Notes under the pieces: generated by a model
The model's input: the letters and a program-made list of their open reading frames with translations, nothing else
Told to the model about the DNA's origin: nothing
Database searches by the model: none
Program-made: the position numbers and the translations under genes
Assembly: GCA_030704615.1 (NCBI GenBank)
Contig: CM060734.1
Coordinates: 55,568,042-55,632,041, forward strand
Source: Takakia lepidozioides
Lineage: Eukaryota; Streptophyta; Takakiopsida; Takakiales; Takakiaceae
Reading direction: 5' to 3'
DNA: 64,000 nt
In this document: positions 23,808 to 35,134 of the stretch, one piece after another
Position numbering within the stretch: the stretch's first letter is position 1
Layout: every line of letters starts with the position of its first letter

Positions 23808-24113
23808 CTAGTCATGTCCACTGCCACTATCCCAAGCAGTGTGGACACACCAATCTCCATCATGAACCTTCTCAAGAGGTGGTATCAAGCATCCCATGTG
23901 CCAACCTCTTGAGCATCGATCACACACCAGCATGGTGGTTGCCCCTTTGGCAGACCCACAGAGCATGCACCTCAAACCTGCAGGCACCACTACCAAGTTT
24001 GGGTCAACTCTGCCATCGTCATTGGGAAGGTGACATGGCGCACAATTACACACATGGTCCTTCCAAGTCATGCCATCCCGACCCTCCAAGATCAGGACCC
24101 CTGAGGGCAACAC
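23808..24113 (-). pseudogene. PHD finger C-terminal to the gypsy integrase
   Basis: After the integrase comes WKDHVCNCAPCHLPNDDGR and then a C4HC3 zinc finger: CMLCGSAKG, LVCDRCSRGWHMGC, IPPLEKVHDGDW. A one-base deletion near 23838 hides the last Cys pair; the next frame reads CPHC at the right distance. This is the canonical spacing of a PHD finger, a domain that usually reads the tail of histone H3. Many plant gypsy elements have a chromodomain at this position instead. Confidence 0.8.
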
Positions 24114-24124
24114 CTCTTGAACCC

Positions 24125-25126
24125 TCAGAATAACACGCCCTGCAGTGTATGAGCAGTCTGCTGCAAATAAACATAGTCACCAGGGCTAAACCTCCGAACC
24201 CCGGGACGATATCCTCCACCACGTATAGTGGCATACCTCAATGTATCACGGTGTTGTGCAATGGCAAGGTTTTCAAAAGCCATGGGCATGACTTTCTTGA
24301 ACAATTCTGCACGCTGATCACATGCACGTACCCACACGTCCGGATCGTCAAGGTTAAGGACTTGAGTAGTGTCCCTACGAATGGCTGCAGGAAAATTCGG
24401 CTCTTGGCCAAAGAGAAGGAAATACGGTGAGAATGAGGCAAGTGATGCTTGCTTGCTGAACCTGTAGCCCATGGCTAACCAAGGCACCTGAAGATCCCAA
24501 TCTCCTAGGTGTCCCTTCTGCAAGTCATACTTACGCAAACCCCTCTTCACTGTCTGAACAACAACTCTCCCTACCAAGCCATCGGCCTCAGGATGATCCC
24601 AAGAAGTGGTGCGGTGGTCTATCAAGGCTTTATCACACAAAGCCTGAAACTCCCCCAAGAACTCTCTCCCTTGGTCCGTGAACACCTCAGCTGGAGCACC
24701 GAATCGGCTAAGCACACGATCCAAGAACGCATACGTAGCCCCCTCACTAGCCTTGTCAGGCAATGGAACCAACTCAATCCACTTGGAGAAGTGCTCCACC
24801 ATCACCAACACATATCTGTGGTGACGCATAGTCAGTGACAAAGGTCTTGCGAAGTCAAGACTCCACCTGTAGCCCAATCCCATGATCAGAAGAGGATGCA
24901 ACTGGGGTGTAGGGGCGTTGAATGAAGCACCCACCCTGTCACACACCATGTACCTAGCCACGAACCGTTGCACCTCTGTGTGCATACCACGCCACCAATA
25001 CTGCCCCTGCAGTAGACTGTGAGTGCGTCGCACTCCAAAATACCCCAACTCCTCATGGGCATGCCGCACTAACCGTGTACGCTGTGTTGGGTGAGGCACG
25101 ATCCTCACCCGACCATCCTCCCACAC
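24125..25126 (-). pseudogene. Gypsy integrase with a mutated catalytic Glu
   Basis: The N-terminal zinc-binding region reads HAHEELGYFGVRRTH with YMVCDRV in place of the expected CX2C. The core has SLDFARPL (first Asp) and VFTDQGREFLG (second Asp). In the block that is usually HPxADGLVER the sequence is HPEADGLVGRVVV, so the third catalytic residue (Glu) is Gly: GGG near 24572 where GAG would be expected. The frame upstream carries a TAA near 25169. The C-terminus includes FSPGDYVYLQQ, typical of gypsy integrases. Confidence 0.85.
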
Positions 25127-25168
25127 TCGAAGTAGGTGTATCCCCTCCCACTTGAACCTCTTGGCTCG

Positions 25169-26828
25169 TTACAGGATCCGATCCCTCTCTCTGGCAGTCA
25201 CAGTGGCTGTCGTGTCTCCCATGCGGAGGTAGTCCAACACAGCCGAATCCTCATGTATATCTTTGGCACCACCTGGCTCATCACTAGCCTCAGGGTCCTT
25301 AGACACCCCGTCTACAGTCATCCCTGTTGTAGGTCCAACCTGACCTCCTGATGCCAAGATACACAAAAATACAGATGCGTGCCATTCCGGCACCATCTCC
25401 TCGTCTGTCTCACCATGCCACCGAGCTCTTGTTTCATCCTGCTGGTTCGTGCATGGATTGCGACTCAATCCATCCGCATCCCGATTGACCAAACCCAGTC
25501 GATGCACAACCTGAAAGTCATACTCTTGGAGTATGAATGCCCACCGTGCAAGCTTCCCCGTAAGCTTGTCTGATTCCATCAACCACTTGAGTGGCTGGTG
25601 ATCCGTGACAAGGGTGAAAGATTGTCGTATAGATAGCACCTGAAGTGTGCCACGGCCCATACTGCAGCTAAGCACTCTCCCTCATATGAGCTATACTTAG
25701 CCTCTACAGCGTTGTTCAAGCGGCTAACATAAGCCACTACGAACTCTCTTCCCTCATCATCCACCTGTGTGAGCACCGCTCCAAGCCCCAACATGCTCCA
25801 ATCCGTATGCAGCTGAAAAGAACGCCCTCTGATAGGTCGTCTCAGGATAGGCGCCGAGGTCAACCTCGCCTTGAGCTCTTAAAAAGCTCGTTCCTGCTTA
25901 TCTTCCCACTGCCATTCCTGGTCCTCCTTGATAAGCTTGGTTAGAGCCTTTGCAATGGCACTAAATCCCTTGACAAACCGTCTATAATAGTTTGCCAACC
26001 CAATGAAAGCTCGAACTCGGCTCACATCCGTGGGGCGTGAAATTTGTGCAATGGCCTCTACCTTAGTCTGCCGTACCCCCAATCCTCCAGGATATATCAT
26101 GTGACCCAAATACTCAATTTGGTTGTGGAAAAACTTGCACTTCCCCGGGTGCAACTTCAATCCGTGCGCTCTCAAGCGCTCCAATAGCACCTGAAAGGTG
26201 TCTCTCGTGCTCCTCCACCATAGCACTAAAGATGATGATGTCATCTATGTAGCACCGAGCAAAGTCCACTCCTGCTAGAATCCTATCCATGACTCTCTGA
26301 AACTCTGCAGGAGCGTTCTTAAGCCCAAATGGTAAGAACCGCCACTGATATAGGCAATCATTTCCGTGCTCATTGATCCCCAAGATTGCCGTCTTCTGCT
26401 TGTCCATCTCCTTGATCGGCAACTGGTGATATCCGGATCATAAATCCATCCAAAGTGCTAAAGACCTTAGCATGCCCAATGGCATCAAAGATCTCATCCG
26501 GTGTGGGCATGGCATACTTATCGGACTTGGTCTGACGATTTACAGGCTGGTAATCACCGCACATACGTCTCTCCGTCCAATTGCCATAGACATCCTTCTT
26601 GGCTGGCATCACTGTGGCTGAAGCATACTCTCTACCAGAGAGCTCCACCAAACCAGCCTCCCAGAGATCTTGAGTCCTCATCTGAATCAAAGACCTCTCC
26701 ATGTCACTGTATCTATAGGGTCTCCGAAAGATTGGCGTGTCAGTGGCCAACTCAATACGAATCTCTTGACCCTTCAGTGCTCCCAAGTCCTTCAAACTGA
26801 AAGCAAAGCAATTCCTATAAGCCCTCAA
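25169..26828 (-). pseudogene. Gypsy reverse transcriptase and RNase H
   Basis: RT begins with IFRRPYRYSDMERSLI and YASATVMPAKKD, continues with MCGDYQPVNRQT and, after a 1-nt shift near 26440, with LPIKEMDKQKTAIL, FLPFGLKNAPAEFQRVMD and the catalytic YIDDIIIF (about 26250). A second shift near 26200 leads to LHPGKCKFF and YLGHMI. A TAA at 25876-25878 interrupts ERAF/ELKARL. RNase H shows HTDWSMLGLGAVL, YEGECLAAVWA and, after another shift near 25625, TDHQPLKWLM and NRDADGLSR. The order and motifs are Ty3/gypsy. Confidence 0.85.
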
Positions 26829-27229
26829 GAACCGCCGTATACGTCGTCTATCTCCTCCGGTGACAATGGGTCCAATGTCAGGCTCCCAATTGTCCTCCGT
26901 AACTGCAACCTTAAGTCCAGTGGGCTTAGAGGTAGAGGACGCGTCCAGTGGTTGCTATGTTGCAACCTCTTGAGCAGTACTCCCTACCTGCTCAGTCAAT
27001 GACAAGGCTTCATCCTGCCCCATCATCTCATCTTCGAGGACTTCCTCAACCCGAGAAAAATCCCCAACCTCATCCATCACCGCCACCTTGGCTGCCAACT
27101 CCCTCTGAACCTCGAGTACCTCCCACGTGTGCCATGGATGCCTGCACCCCGTGGTCTTCTCATGCTCGCCCCCACTCATTGCCTGTACCGTCTCGGTAGG
27201 CAGAGAGACCATCGAGGGAAGTGTACTCC

Positions 27230-28252
27230 GCACTCTGCGTTGCTCAGCCATAGCCAAGCTGATAATCCAGGTCAAGCAATTGAGATCCATTGTTTGCCCC
27301 AACACCTGACGACGTGATGCTTCAGAAAGAGACGACACCGCCGTGGTACCAGTGGTAAAACCCATGGCCCGCTCACGCTCGTCAGCATTAGGCTCCACTA
27401 ACTGCTGCAACTGAGCATCCCACAGGAGGCCAGGTCCACTATCCCGAAAAGCATGCGATCCTGGGAAGCTGAGCAGTGTAGGTAATGCTGCTCGTGGTTA
27501 ACCCACCTTGTTGACCACTACCAAAAACGAACGGTCATCATGTTTCACACGCTGAGACTGCCTCCCTGTGTCCAAATTGCTACCACTGTGAGGTGTGCTG
27601 GCCACTGCACCCCATCAAATGCACGCTTGAGCAGTGCAGGTGGCATCAAGTTAGTCCACCATAGCCGTGGACGATGAGCCCGTGACCCTACTATAGCTGC
27701 ATCTAGCAACACTGCTGATCCAAGCCACGACCGGACTTGATGCACGCTGGCCATCACCCTGGCACGAGAATCGCCCATCAGTGGCACATTTTCCAAGATG
27801 CATGCTGGAGATACAGCTTGATGAAGCTGCAAGTGACGCAAAACCTGCACCATCTCCCAAAACAGACCCGACCTCGAGTCTCGCAATCCATTGCCATGCC
27901 CGGCTGATGAATGCCCTTGGCAGGGCCAACCTGCCACTACCAGATCAATGGAGCCAACCCGCTCCAAATCATGCGCCCCCAGTAACGAAATATCTGCTGG
28001 CAAGGCCTACTGATATCCACGAACTGCAGACACCGACAACAACTCAGGGTACTGCTGCACCAACCGAGCAACATGGCGAAGTGAAACGCGTCGTGCAGTG
28101 TCATCCCTCTCCACATACAGGTAATGCCGAACTCGTACACCTGCCTGTAACACAACAGCCAATCCAGTGCTGATCCATTCAAACAAGTCCAGAAGACAAA
28201 TGCCTTCATCCAGATACTGCCACACAATAGGTGTGGTATCCAATGGTGACAA
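27230..28252 (-). pseudogene. DNMT3-like C5-cytosine methyltransferase domain inside gypsy pol
   Basis: C5 methyltransferases transfer methyl from S-adenosylmethionine to cytosine. Motif I is LLDLFEWISTGL (about 28195-28160; Trp stands where the family has Gly). A motif II-like acidic segment YLYVERDD follows. Motif IV is VVAGWPCQGHSSAG with the catalytic Cys codon at 27920-27922. Motif VI is CILENVP (Glu near 27793). Motif VIII-like SRAHRPRLWWTNL lies near 27680. A C-terminal part has VVVNKVG, then LPTLLSFPGSHAFRDSGPG, ERERAMGF and RRQVLGQTMDLN (to about 27240), which match motifs IX-X. The order I to X and the SRAHRPRLWW block resemble DNMT3-type enzymes. Damage: an in-frame TAG at 28007, a frameshift near 27565, a TAA near 27495 and Gly-to-Trp in motif I. 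Confidence 0.85.
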
Positions 28253-29705
28253 CTAAGGTGGTCCTGGTGCAATCCCTGCACTCTCCTCCTCTCTTGATGG
28301 TACGAAAACCTCCACCCAGGTTTGTTGTACCCGTCGATCAGCAACCCGCTGCAAATCCTTGCTCGTACCCCACAATGGAGCCTGAGCAACCATGGCAGAC
28401 AACTCCGCCATACCATACATGTCATCCTGCTCTCCTGGAGGTGTATCATCCTCTGAATGAGCGTTGCCCTCTAGCAACTCTCTAGGCCAAGTCACTGCAG
28501 CTGTGAATGCTGCTAGTGTCGGCATCTTGCCCCGCTGGGCAACCAAAACTCCTCTTATGAACGTTACAGGGAGCTGCACACGCCGGCCCTCCCCTGACTG
28601 CCATCCAAGCCTATAGGAAGCTGACTCCTCCAAAAAATCCAGGGTGAAGCCCATGGGGTACAACACTGCCCCACCAACCAGGACATCGTACGAGACCGCG
28701 TCCGTCACAATGGCCTTGGCTCGCATCACTGAGCCATCTGTAGGGTGATCCGGCCATAGTCTGATAGCCAACTCACGCCGTGTCATGCCCCGAGCCTGCT
28801 CCAATCCTCCCAGAGACGTCTGTATCTGGAAAAGACAAGGCTCCATATCTGCCTCCGCGAGGCCCAAGTCTGCAATAGCAGCTCTGCCCAGCATCAATGG
28901 TTGAGCTCCTGAGTCCAACAAGACCCGTAGTGGCCGGTACCTCTTGCCTACCGGTCCACTCAAACAGAAAATGTCATCCTGGTTGTCTAACATGACAACT
29001 CCAGGTGTCACCATGGCGCGCTCAATGGCTGGCCTAGCTGGCAGCTCCATCAACCTGACAACTGTAGCTTGCCATGGCGCCGCCGTGGCAGTCTTGACCC
29101 TCAAATCCGAGGATCCCTCCGGCACTACACCTCCCACTATCTCCGCGGAAGATGAAGTAACCTCCCCACTCTCACAGAGTGTAGCTGCCAGCCTGAACAC
29201 CTCAGCTGGTCTTACCCCCGGCAATCATGATAGCTGAGAACAATGGAGTTTGGCACACAGATGTGGCCGCTCCCAGCAACACACTAGCTGTCGTAGCCTT
29301 GGCAACACTAGGTAGTGATGCTACCCGTGTAGCTCTCCCCAATGGCATAGTAATCTCCGCCTCGGTAGCAGTCGGGCGAGAATTAGGTGCCATGGATGGC
29401 GTCGACACTATCTCCACCAATGTGAATGATTGAGGAAGCCTAGCCTTACGGCTTGCCTCTCCACGCTGTGGATCCAACTCCACCTCTGCACCTCGTGGCT
29501 CAGGAGTTCGTGCTGCTCCTCGAGTCACGGCTGCAGCAGACTCCACCTGCACTAGTGGTAGTGCTGCTCCACACATGAATCCCATGCCTCCCATATCTCC
29601 TTCCTCAGGAGCAGGAGGTGGACCATCCGGCCTTGGAGCTGGTACCACCTGAGCTGTAGCCATGGCAACGAGCCCCTGCTCTAGCTGCTGAAGCCGGTTG
29701 GTCAT
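28253..29705 (-). pseudogene. Gypsy linker and aspartic protease
   Basis: A Pro/Ala-rich linker (29202-29705) joins Gag to a retropepsin-like domain. The active-site block reads VLLDSGAQPLMLG with the Asp codon near 28915, where other retropepsins have D-S/T-G-A. Downstream, VSYDVLVGGAVLYPMGFTLD resembles the second conserved protease block. The frame ends at a TAG (28253-28255) and stays open in the same frame afterwards, so protease and methyltransferase were once one polyprotein. Confidence 0.75.
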
Positions 29706-29836
29706 GCCTTGGTCAACACCCTGACCTCCGCGTCCTTGGCCATGTTGAGCTTGCCCTTGGCCTGCACCTCGTGCCTGGCCACCTCGTCCTCTCTGGGCTG
29801 CTCCACCTCGCCCCGGCCACCATTGTTCCCTTGGAA

Positions 29837-31065
29837 CTAGCCTGGGCGCAACTCAGGATGCAAACCATAACACTGAGCTTCTCCATGCCCGTGCTTGCCA
29901 CAATGCCCACACTGCAACTGTGCAGGCTGTGCATGTGCCGGCCTTTTGCCTCCCTCTGGGCAATCCTTCTTGACATGGGGTCCTCCACATGTCCAACACA
30001 CCACCTCCGCCCGTTGTTGGCCTGCAAATGAAGGGAGAGACCCCTGCATCTGAGGTCCTCTCTATCCTTCCCTGAGCTTCACTTGAGCCCCCTTGTTGCC
30101 TTGAGCACGTTGAGGTAGTGGTTGGCTAGGAGCACCACTACCCTGTGGTATCTCCTTAGCAAATCCCACCATGGCCACTCGTTCCTCCACCATGTTGAGC
30201 TCTATCCGCTCTGCCAGCAAAAACACATTTGTTAAAGTGGGTTGGGCCGCTTGTAGGAGAATTGCATCTCGCACCCTTCTCCTCAGCTCTTTGTCCAATA
30301 TCCCATACCAGAATTGGACTGTCCTTTGGGTTACATTTAGTAAGCGCCTCATGCGAGTGAAAGCCTCCCTCAAGCTCTCAATAGGCTTCCGTTGGAACTC
30401 TTGCAAGCTCCGCAACTTCTCTGTCCTCACCCCTTGGTAGTTCCTTCTCAACTCTTCGAAGAACTTCACAATAGGGTTGAAGGCAGGTACGGGTACTAGT
30501 GCTGGTGCGGTAGTGGCTTGGGTGGACGTCGTAGCTATAGTACCACCAGTCCCACTGCTGCTTGCTGAAGCTGCCAGTGCAGCGACAGATGTAGCCAATG
30601 CCCTCGTGGCTCTAGTGCCCCTAGTGATAGAGACATAGTCGGATCGATCTCAACCTTATGCCCCCGCCTGAGCTCCTGATAATCATCCATAGGCAGCCCC
30701 TCAAGGTGTTGAAACAACCCCTTCCATGCCATGAAAGGCGTAAATAGTTGTGGATTGCGCATTTGCTGCAAATCACACCAACTATCAAACTCTTGGATAA
30801 AATCATCCAACTCGATGGTGCCCACCGCCCCAGAGTATCTTCGTGGCCCCTTGGTAGCTCCATACATCTCCTCCATTGTGTCCCACAACAATGGCAAAGA
30901 AACAACTTGCACCGCCGGTGTGAGTCCTCCTGATTCACAATCCGAGTCAGAACCTTCCGTATAAGACACAGGAGGTGAAGGTGGCCTAAACCGCACACCT
31001 CGTCTCGTGTACCCACTAATATCGCTAGTGCTCGAACCGGCACTGTCCCCAACAACTAGTGGCAC
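29837..31065 (-). pseudogene. Gypsy Gag with two CCHC zinc knuckles
   Basis: Gag starts near 31065 with an acidic, Ser-rich N-terminus, then a capsid-like core in two frames. The first has DDFIQEFDSWCDLQQMR and WKGLFQHLEGLPMDDY. After a frameshift near 30590 it continues with KFFEELRRNYQGVR, FQRKPIESLREAFTRMRRLL and RVRDAILLQAAQPTL. Two knuckles follow near 29900-30000: CWTCGGPHVKKDC (one residue short of the usual CX2CX4HX4C) and CGHCGKHGHGEAQC (canonical). Gag packages element RNA. Confidence 0.8.
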
Positions 31066-31079
31066 CTCCGTGTTGACAA

Positions 31080-33448
31080 ACTGTCACTCAACCGGTCAAG
31101 AACATGTCCCTAATCCCCTCTCCACAAGGTAACCGGGTAGAGAACCTGTTGCGGCTTATGGTTTGGAATACTAGGTTCCTAACATAGCCTACACCTGCAC
31201 CTGCATCCACCGCAAACACTCCTATGGTTGGCTGCTCATCACCTCCAACCTCACCACAGGAGAAACAATGATGGTCTGACTGGTCATCACCCCAGCCTCA
31301 CCATCGACAGCATGATCTAGAACTGGCTGGTGATCAAATCCGGACCAATCACCTATAAAAACAAGCGCCCACACAAAATTAACATGACGCACAGTCAAGC
31401 ATGCAGGTATGGAGGGGATCCAAACACAAGAAATCAGAACGACAACTCCCCTACACCAAAAACAACTCCATGGTGTTGCTCCAAAATTCGGCCTTCAAGA
31501 CCACATGCCAGTCCTTAGGCAGTCCACCAGTGCCTCCACGAATCAGCACAGGCCGTCCACAGGTCAACACGGCCACCACAGGGCCACACAGATCACTGGT
31601 CACAGGATCATAGCCCCACAGGCCACAGCCTGTCACAGCCCGTCACAGCCCCAAAGGCCACAGGGCACAGTCTGTCGCAGCCTGTCACAGCCCTACACAG
31701 GTCACAGGGTCACAGCCCCACAGGCCACAGCCTGTCACAGCCCATCACAACCCCAAAGGCCACATGTCACAGCCTGTCACAGTCCGTCACAGCCCCACAG
31801 GCCACAGGGCAGAGCCCATCACAGCCCGCCACAACCCCTCACAGCCCCACAGGCCACAGGGCACAGCCTGTCACAGCCCCTCACAACCCATCACAGCCTG
31901 TCACAGCCCCATCCATGGCCACTCATGGCAGTTTAGCCATTTCTCCAAGGGGTTTAGCCACGCCAAGCTAGGGTTTGTGTCTCTTGGACTCTAGGCTTCT
32001 TTGCACCGAGCTATGGCAGCTGCGAGGAAATCAACAAGGTATTCTTGCTCTTTATGGCCCCCACACACCACCAATAGTAGCTCTAATTCCAAAGGAAGAT
32101 GTTTGCAACCGAAACTAAGTGCACAAGCTTCATTTTAACTCACAAAACAGCGTTATTGATCCCTATGGCGACTAACCAAACATGGCTGACTTCCAGCCCT
32201 TGTAGGCACTCATTCACGTGCTTTTCTTGACCATAGCATGCCCTTCGCACCTAATCTAGCCCCTGCACCTGCTGCGTTGTGCTCCCTTTAAGCTTGAAGT
32301 TGAAACCCCAACTCACATAGGCCCTACAAGTGCTTTTAGTTCACCCCAAGTGGAAACCAGCCCTAGCCCTTCTGTTCTAGCTCTCTAAAACTTGAAAACA
32401 AGAGCCTCAATGGGCTGAAGGCATGCTCCACACATGCCCCACTCTCACCATAAGAGAATCAGCTCATTTGCTTCATTTCTTGCACCCACAAACCTGAAAA
32501 TACAAGCTTCAGCGGGCTGAAAGCATGCTCCACACATGCCCTACAGGGAAACCAGCCCCTTCCTTCTTTTCTTGCACTCCCAAACCTGAAAGTACAAGCC
32601 TTCAACAGGTTCAAAGCATGCTCCACACATGCACTGCACTCACATAAGGGAAGTCAGCCCTTCCCTCTTCTTTGCTTGCCCTCCAAGCTTGAAGATGGAA
32701 GCTTCAATGAGCTGAATACATGCTCCACACATGCAACCTCTTCACACAAGAAGTATCAGCCCCCTATCTTGGCTCCTTGGCTCCTTGATGCTCTCTAAGA
32801 CAAGACTAAGCACTCCACAGCCTTTGCCAAGCTCCTGAAACCCTAAGGCTTACATTTCCAGCCACAAGACACTCCTCTTGTGGTGCAAGAGCTCTTCTTC
32901 CAAGCTCTGAAACCCTAGGTGCACATTCCATGGCCTTGCCGCACCTCTTAGCTCCTGTTCCAGCCCTGCTCTTGCCATGACAAGAGCCCTCTCAATGCTG
33001 AAGCTCGAGATTGAAACCCAATCTCAACATACTCCACAAAGTGCACTGATTTGCCCCAAGCCTAATCAGCCCTTTCGCTTGGTCTTGCAATCCTTCACAC
33101 AATGAAAGTTCGCATTCCCAAGTCCAGTTCTCAGTTTTGCCACCAAACCTACTCTAACCTGCTCTTGACTGGTCCTCTTCCCAATCGTGCTTGCTCATGC
33201 ATGTACACAATTTGAAACCATCAAGGTGCTCTGGAATTACCTGCAGCATGGTGCTTTCATATCTGAAGCTGAAGATCGAATGCCAAGGTCTACTACCTCG
33301 TAACCCACATCGTCTCCGCTTCTAACAACCAAGAGCTCCACGGTGCTCCTTGCATAACAACCTGGTTTCTCTTATTCTGAAGCAAAAACCACAAGTGCTA
33401 CAACAATTCGTATCTGGCACTTACAGATACGAGCTCATCTTTCTCGAG
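31080..33448. other. Leader region of the gypsy element with repeats
   Basis: No gene is supported. It holds the CACAGCC minisatellite (31560-31925) and, at about 32370-32760, four imperfect ~100-bp units each containing GCATGCTCCACACATGC or a close variant. Translations look low-complexity. It lies between gag and the 5' LTR-like repeat, so it may be the untranslated leader of the element. I did not find a clear tRNA primer-binding site. Confidence 0.45.
31560..31925. repeat. CACAGCC minisatellite, second tract
   Basis: Repeats of CACAGCCTGTCACAGCCC and CACAGGCCACAGGG type fill this tract and create an artefactual Pro/Gln/His/Ser-rich open frame on the plus strand (31409-31936). It resembles the tract at 270-600. 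Confidence 0.75.
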
Positions 33449-33774
33449 TGATAAAGAAGAAGAATACAAGCACAAGCTCATGTGAGCTCACAAAACTGAA
33501 GCATAAACTCATGCATATATAACCTCATCACTCAAATACAAGTCAAGCCAAGTGCATCCCACGCCATAGGGAATCCACACTACGGCGCCATAGCTAGGCG
33601 CGGTGAGGCTCAACTCGAGAAAGATGAGCCTCCCGCGCTTGCCGTGAAGATAACCACTCCAGGGCCTAAATCTGCCTTGATCCCTGGATTGAACTTGGGC
33701 CAATCCCAAATGTCAATATGTAAAAGCTAACTATTTCCTAGCTAGTTTCACACTAGTGGTAAAATAACTTGACA
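33449..33774 (-). repeat. 5' LTR-like repeat (about 326 bp)
   Basis: This copy matches 23066-23391 with roughly a dozen differences by eye, in the same orientation. It carries TGCATATATAA near 33511 (plus strand). It lacks the 178-bp unit that flanks the other copy on both sides. The outer flanks of the element share AATT (22884-22887 and 33775-33778), which is suggestive of, but too short to prove, a target duplication. Confidence 0.65.
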
Positions 33775-35134
33775 AATTCAAAAAACAGGTGAATTGATGA
33801 ATTGAAAAATTGGTTCTATTTTAGAAGGATGCTCAGTGCAGCCAACATCTGCTCAACATTGATGCCCAAGGCAATGTACCTGCGTATCAACAGGTCAGGA
33901 AAATCAAGCAACTTCATCATCAATGATATTATGCTAACAACTAGCTTATCCCTAAATCAGATGAAGTGACATCCTATCTGGATGGGCACTTGGCTAGAAT
34001 CTAGGCAGTCGATCAGGGCATGCCAACTTGTTGTGATAAGATCATGGGCATTGGATTATTAAAGGGATCAGCGCAAAACCTAAGGCGGCTGGTGTACTTT
34101 GAAAGTGTAACTTTCGTGTACGAGAGAGACGGATGTGCATGCGTATGGATGAACTGAGAATCTGAGTGTGAAAATTGACGTCCTCTACGAGTGATCCTTC
34201 CTTCCTCGCTTGCTTGTTCTGCCGAGTTTACATCCCTCATTTAGCGCAAACCTATAGAGGAGTGAAATAACCTGGAATAACCTGGGCGTACGCGAATCTT
34301 GGTAGAAACGGGTGGCAAGATCTCGTCAATCATTAACTGTGCCAAGTAGAAGTACACTGACGGCTTTGCAATGGGGGCGCTTTTCAATTCTCGTTTGTGT
34401 TTGTGCTTTTGTTTGCTTCCTGTTGCTGTTGCGTTTTCTCATGTTCCTTTGATCTTCTTGAGGGTTATTGTAATAAATTGATGCAACCAAATGGGAGTGC
34501 GATTCACTGGTCACAAATCTCGTACATGTGATATGACATTGACATTGATGCAATATATAGCAGGGTGGTGCATAACATCGTCTCTTGCGTATATCCGGCA
34601 CGGAGGGAGACGTCTCCTAGAAAGCCGTACTCAAAATACAAACAAGAACAAAGAATAAGCTAAGAAAGTTGAATAAATGCTCAATAATTGTTGATATGTT
34701 ATTGTCTTGTTCAGATTGTGTTTGTTTCACTCATTGTTCGGTACGACTCATGTGGTTACATCGATTGCTACTACTGACAATGATATTCTTATTTTTGAAG
34801 TGGTTTAGGAAGTAAAGATGTTATTGTGACGCAAGAGGTGAAGGTTCCGATTGACCATGAAGAGGGATTCTATGAAGAGGGATTCTACTGTATGCCTGAG
34901 GTTCTTATTTCTGTTAACATTGCAATTGCAAAGATATTGACATGGCTAACATGAGGGTTGGGCAACACACAAATTTCATTTTACGGTTCGCAATGTTGCA
35001 GCTATTCAGAGTTGGGAAAGAAGGCTTCATGATGATTAGAATGTACCGGAGTGTATATTAGTATTGATTTTTGTTGTATTTTAGCAATTTTATAATCAGC
35101 ATGTAGTCATTGCATTGATAGTAAGCAATTTATG

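Larger units (their letters stand above)
22888..33774 (-). mobile_element. Ty3/gypsy retrotransposon encoding a cytosine methyltransferase and a PHD finger
   Basis: A 10.9-kb minus-strand element. The coding order 5' to 3' is gag (31065-30062), two zinc knuckles (~30000-29900), a Pro-rich linker, protease (motif near 28915), DNMT3-like methyltransferase (28252-27230), RT and RNase H (26828-25340), integrase (25126-24125) and PHD finger (24113-23808). PR before RT before RNase H before integrase is gypsy order. A polypurine tract (minus CTAGGGGGGCG, 23571-23581) precedes the 3' terminal region. A ~325-bp repeat present at both ends (23066-23391 and 33449-33774) is LTR-like. The copy is dead: stops at 28253, 28007, 25876 and 25169, and several frameshifts. 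Confidence 0.9.

Noticed and set aside
26955-27410. Separate regulatory protein downstream of the methyltransferase
   Set aside because: Its N-terminal part (ERERAMGF, RRQVLGQTMDL) is the end of the methyltransferase domain; the rest is a linker to RT, not a distinct gene.
31409-31936. Long plus-strand open frame (about 175 codons)
   Set aside because: It is a translation of the CACAGCC minisatellite (Pro/Gln/His/Ser repeats) with no domain; simple repeats make such frames by chance.
22884-33778. AATT as the target-site duplication of the gypsy element
   Set aside because: Only four bases, AT-only, and the LTR borders are uncertain; chance match cannot be excluded.
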